Shown here in pieces: positions 7,284-7,319 of a stretch of 7,319 bases of DNA; the first letter of the stretch is position 1, and each line of letters starts with the position of its first letter. The notes under the pieces were generated by a model that saw only the letters and a list, made by a program, of their open reading frames with translations, had not been told where the DNA came from and did no database searches. The translations under genes were made by a program, and so were the position numbers. The stretch is from Gemmatimonadota bacterium (GTDB lineage Bacteria; Gemmatimonadota; Gemmatimonadetes; Gemmatimonadales; Gemmatimonadaceae): the NCBI GenBank assembly GCA_947457715.1, contig CANGXK010000127.1, positions 1 through 7,319 on the forward strand. Reading direction: 5' to 3'.

Positions 7284-7319
7284 GCGAGCCCAATGGAGAA
7301 TCCGACGGGGAATCCGACA

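Noticed and set aside
7298..7318. GAATCCGAC repeated twice with a 12-base period at the right edge
   Set aside because: Only two copies, cut off by the window edge, and probably inside coding sequence of the upstream gene or an extended N-terminus; too little to call a repeat element.
1..7319. CRISPR arrays, tRNA or rRNA genes, insertion sequences, attachment sites
   Set aside because: None seen: no spaced direct repeats, no cloverleaf-like segments recognised by eye, no transposase motifs or terminal inverted repeats.

Overview
The window is GC-rich bacterial chromosome with tightly packed genes and strong GC bias at third codon positions. Nothing in it fixes the species. A SURF1-type cytochrome oxidase assembly factor implies an aerobic respirer. 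A Gemmatimonadota-like or similar high-GC Gram-negative lineage is my guess, at low confidence.

There are two convergent blocks. The plus-strand block (2-2245) is a compact pair for acidic sugar nucleotides: a 5'-truncated UDP-glucuronate 4-epimerase, then 6 bases later UDP-glucose 6-dehydrogenase (ugd). Together they would convert UDP-glucose to UDP-glucuronate and then UDP-galacturonate for a capsule, exopolysaccharide or LPS. A 176-base gene-free gap (2246-2421) with two small GC-rich hairpins separates the blocks.

The minus-strand block, read from the right edge leftwards, starts with a 508-residue membrane-anchored protein: an FtsX/MacB-like N-terminal transmembrane segment joined to a CrtC/AttH-type (lipocalin-like) domain. 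After a 107-base gap comes glycogen branching enzyme glgB, then a SURF1 family gene whose ATG overlaps the glgB stop (ATGA).

The main anomaly is in glgB. The reading frame is continuous and family-typical on both sides of a single in-frame TAG at 4794-4796. The stop separates the N1/CBM48 region (281 aa) from nearly all of the GH13 catalytic barrel and C-terminal domain (525 aa). Read through the stop, the three GH13 catalytic residues fall at a constant +5 offset from the E. coli enzyme, so no other base is gained or lost in that stretch. The reconstructed protein also has a tail of about 79 residues, part of it a lysine/alanine-rich histone-H1-like tract coded by a 9-base tandem repeat. The break may be a nonsense mutation, a sequencing error, a split gene using reinitiation, or a recoded amber codon; the sequence alone cannot decide.
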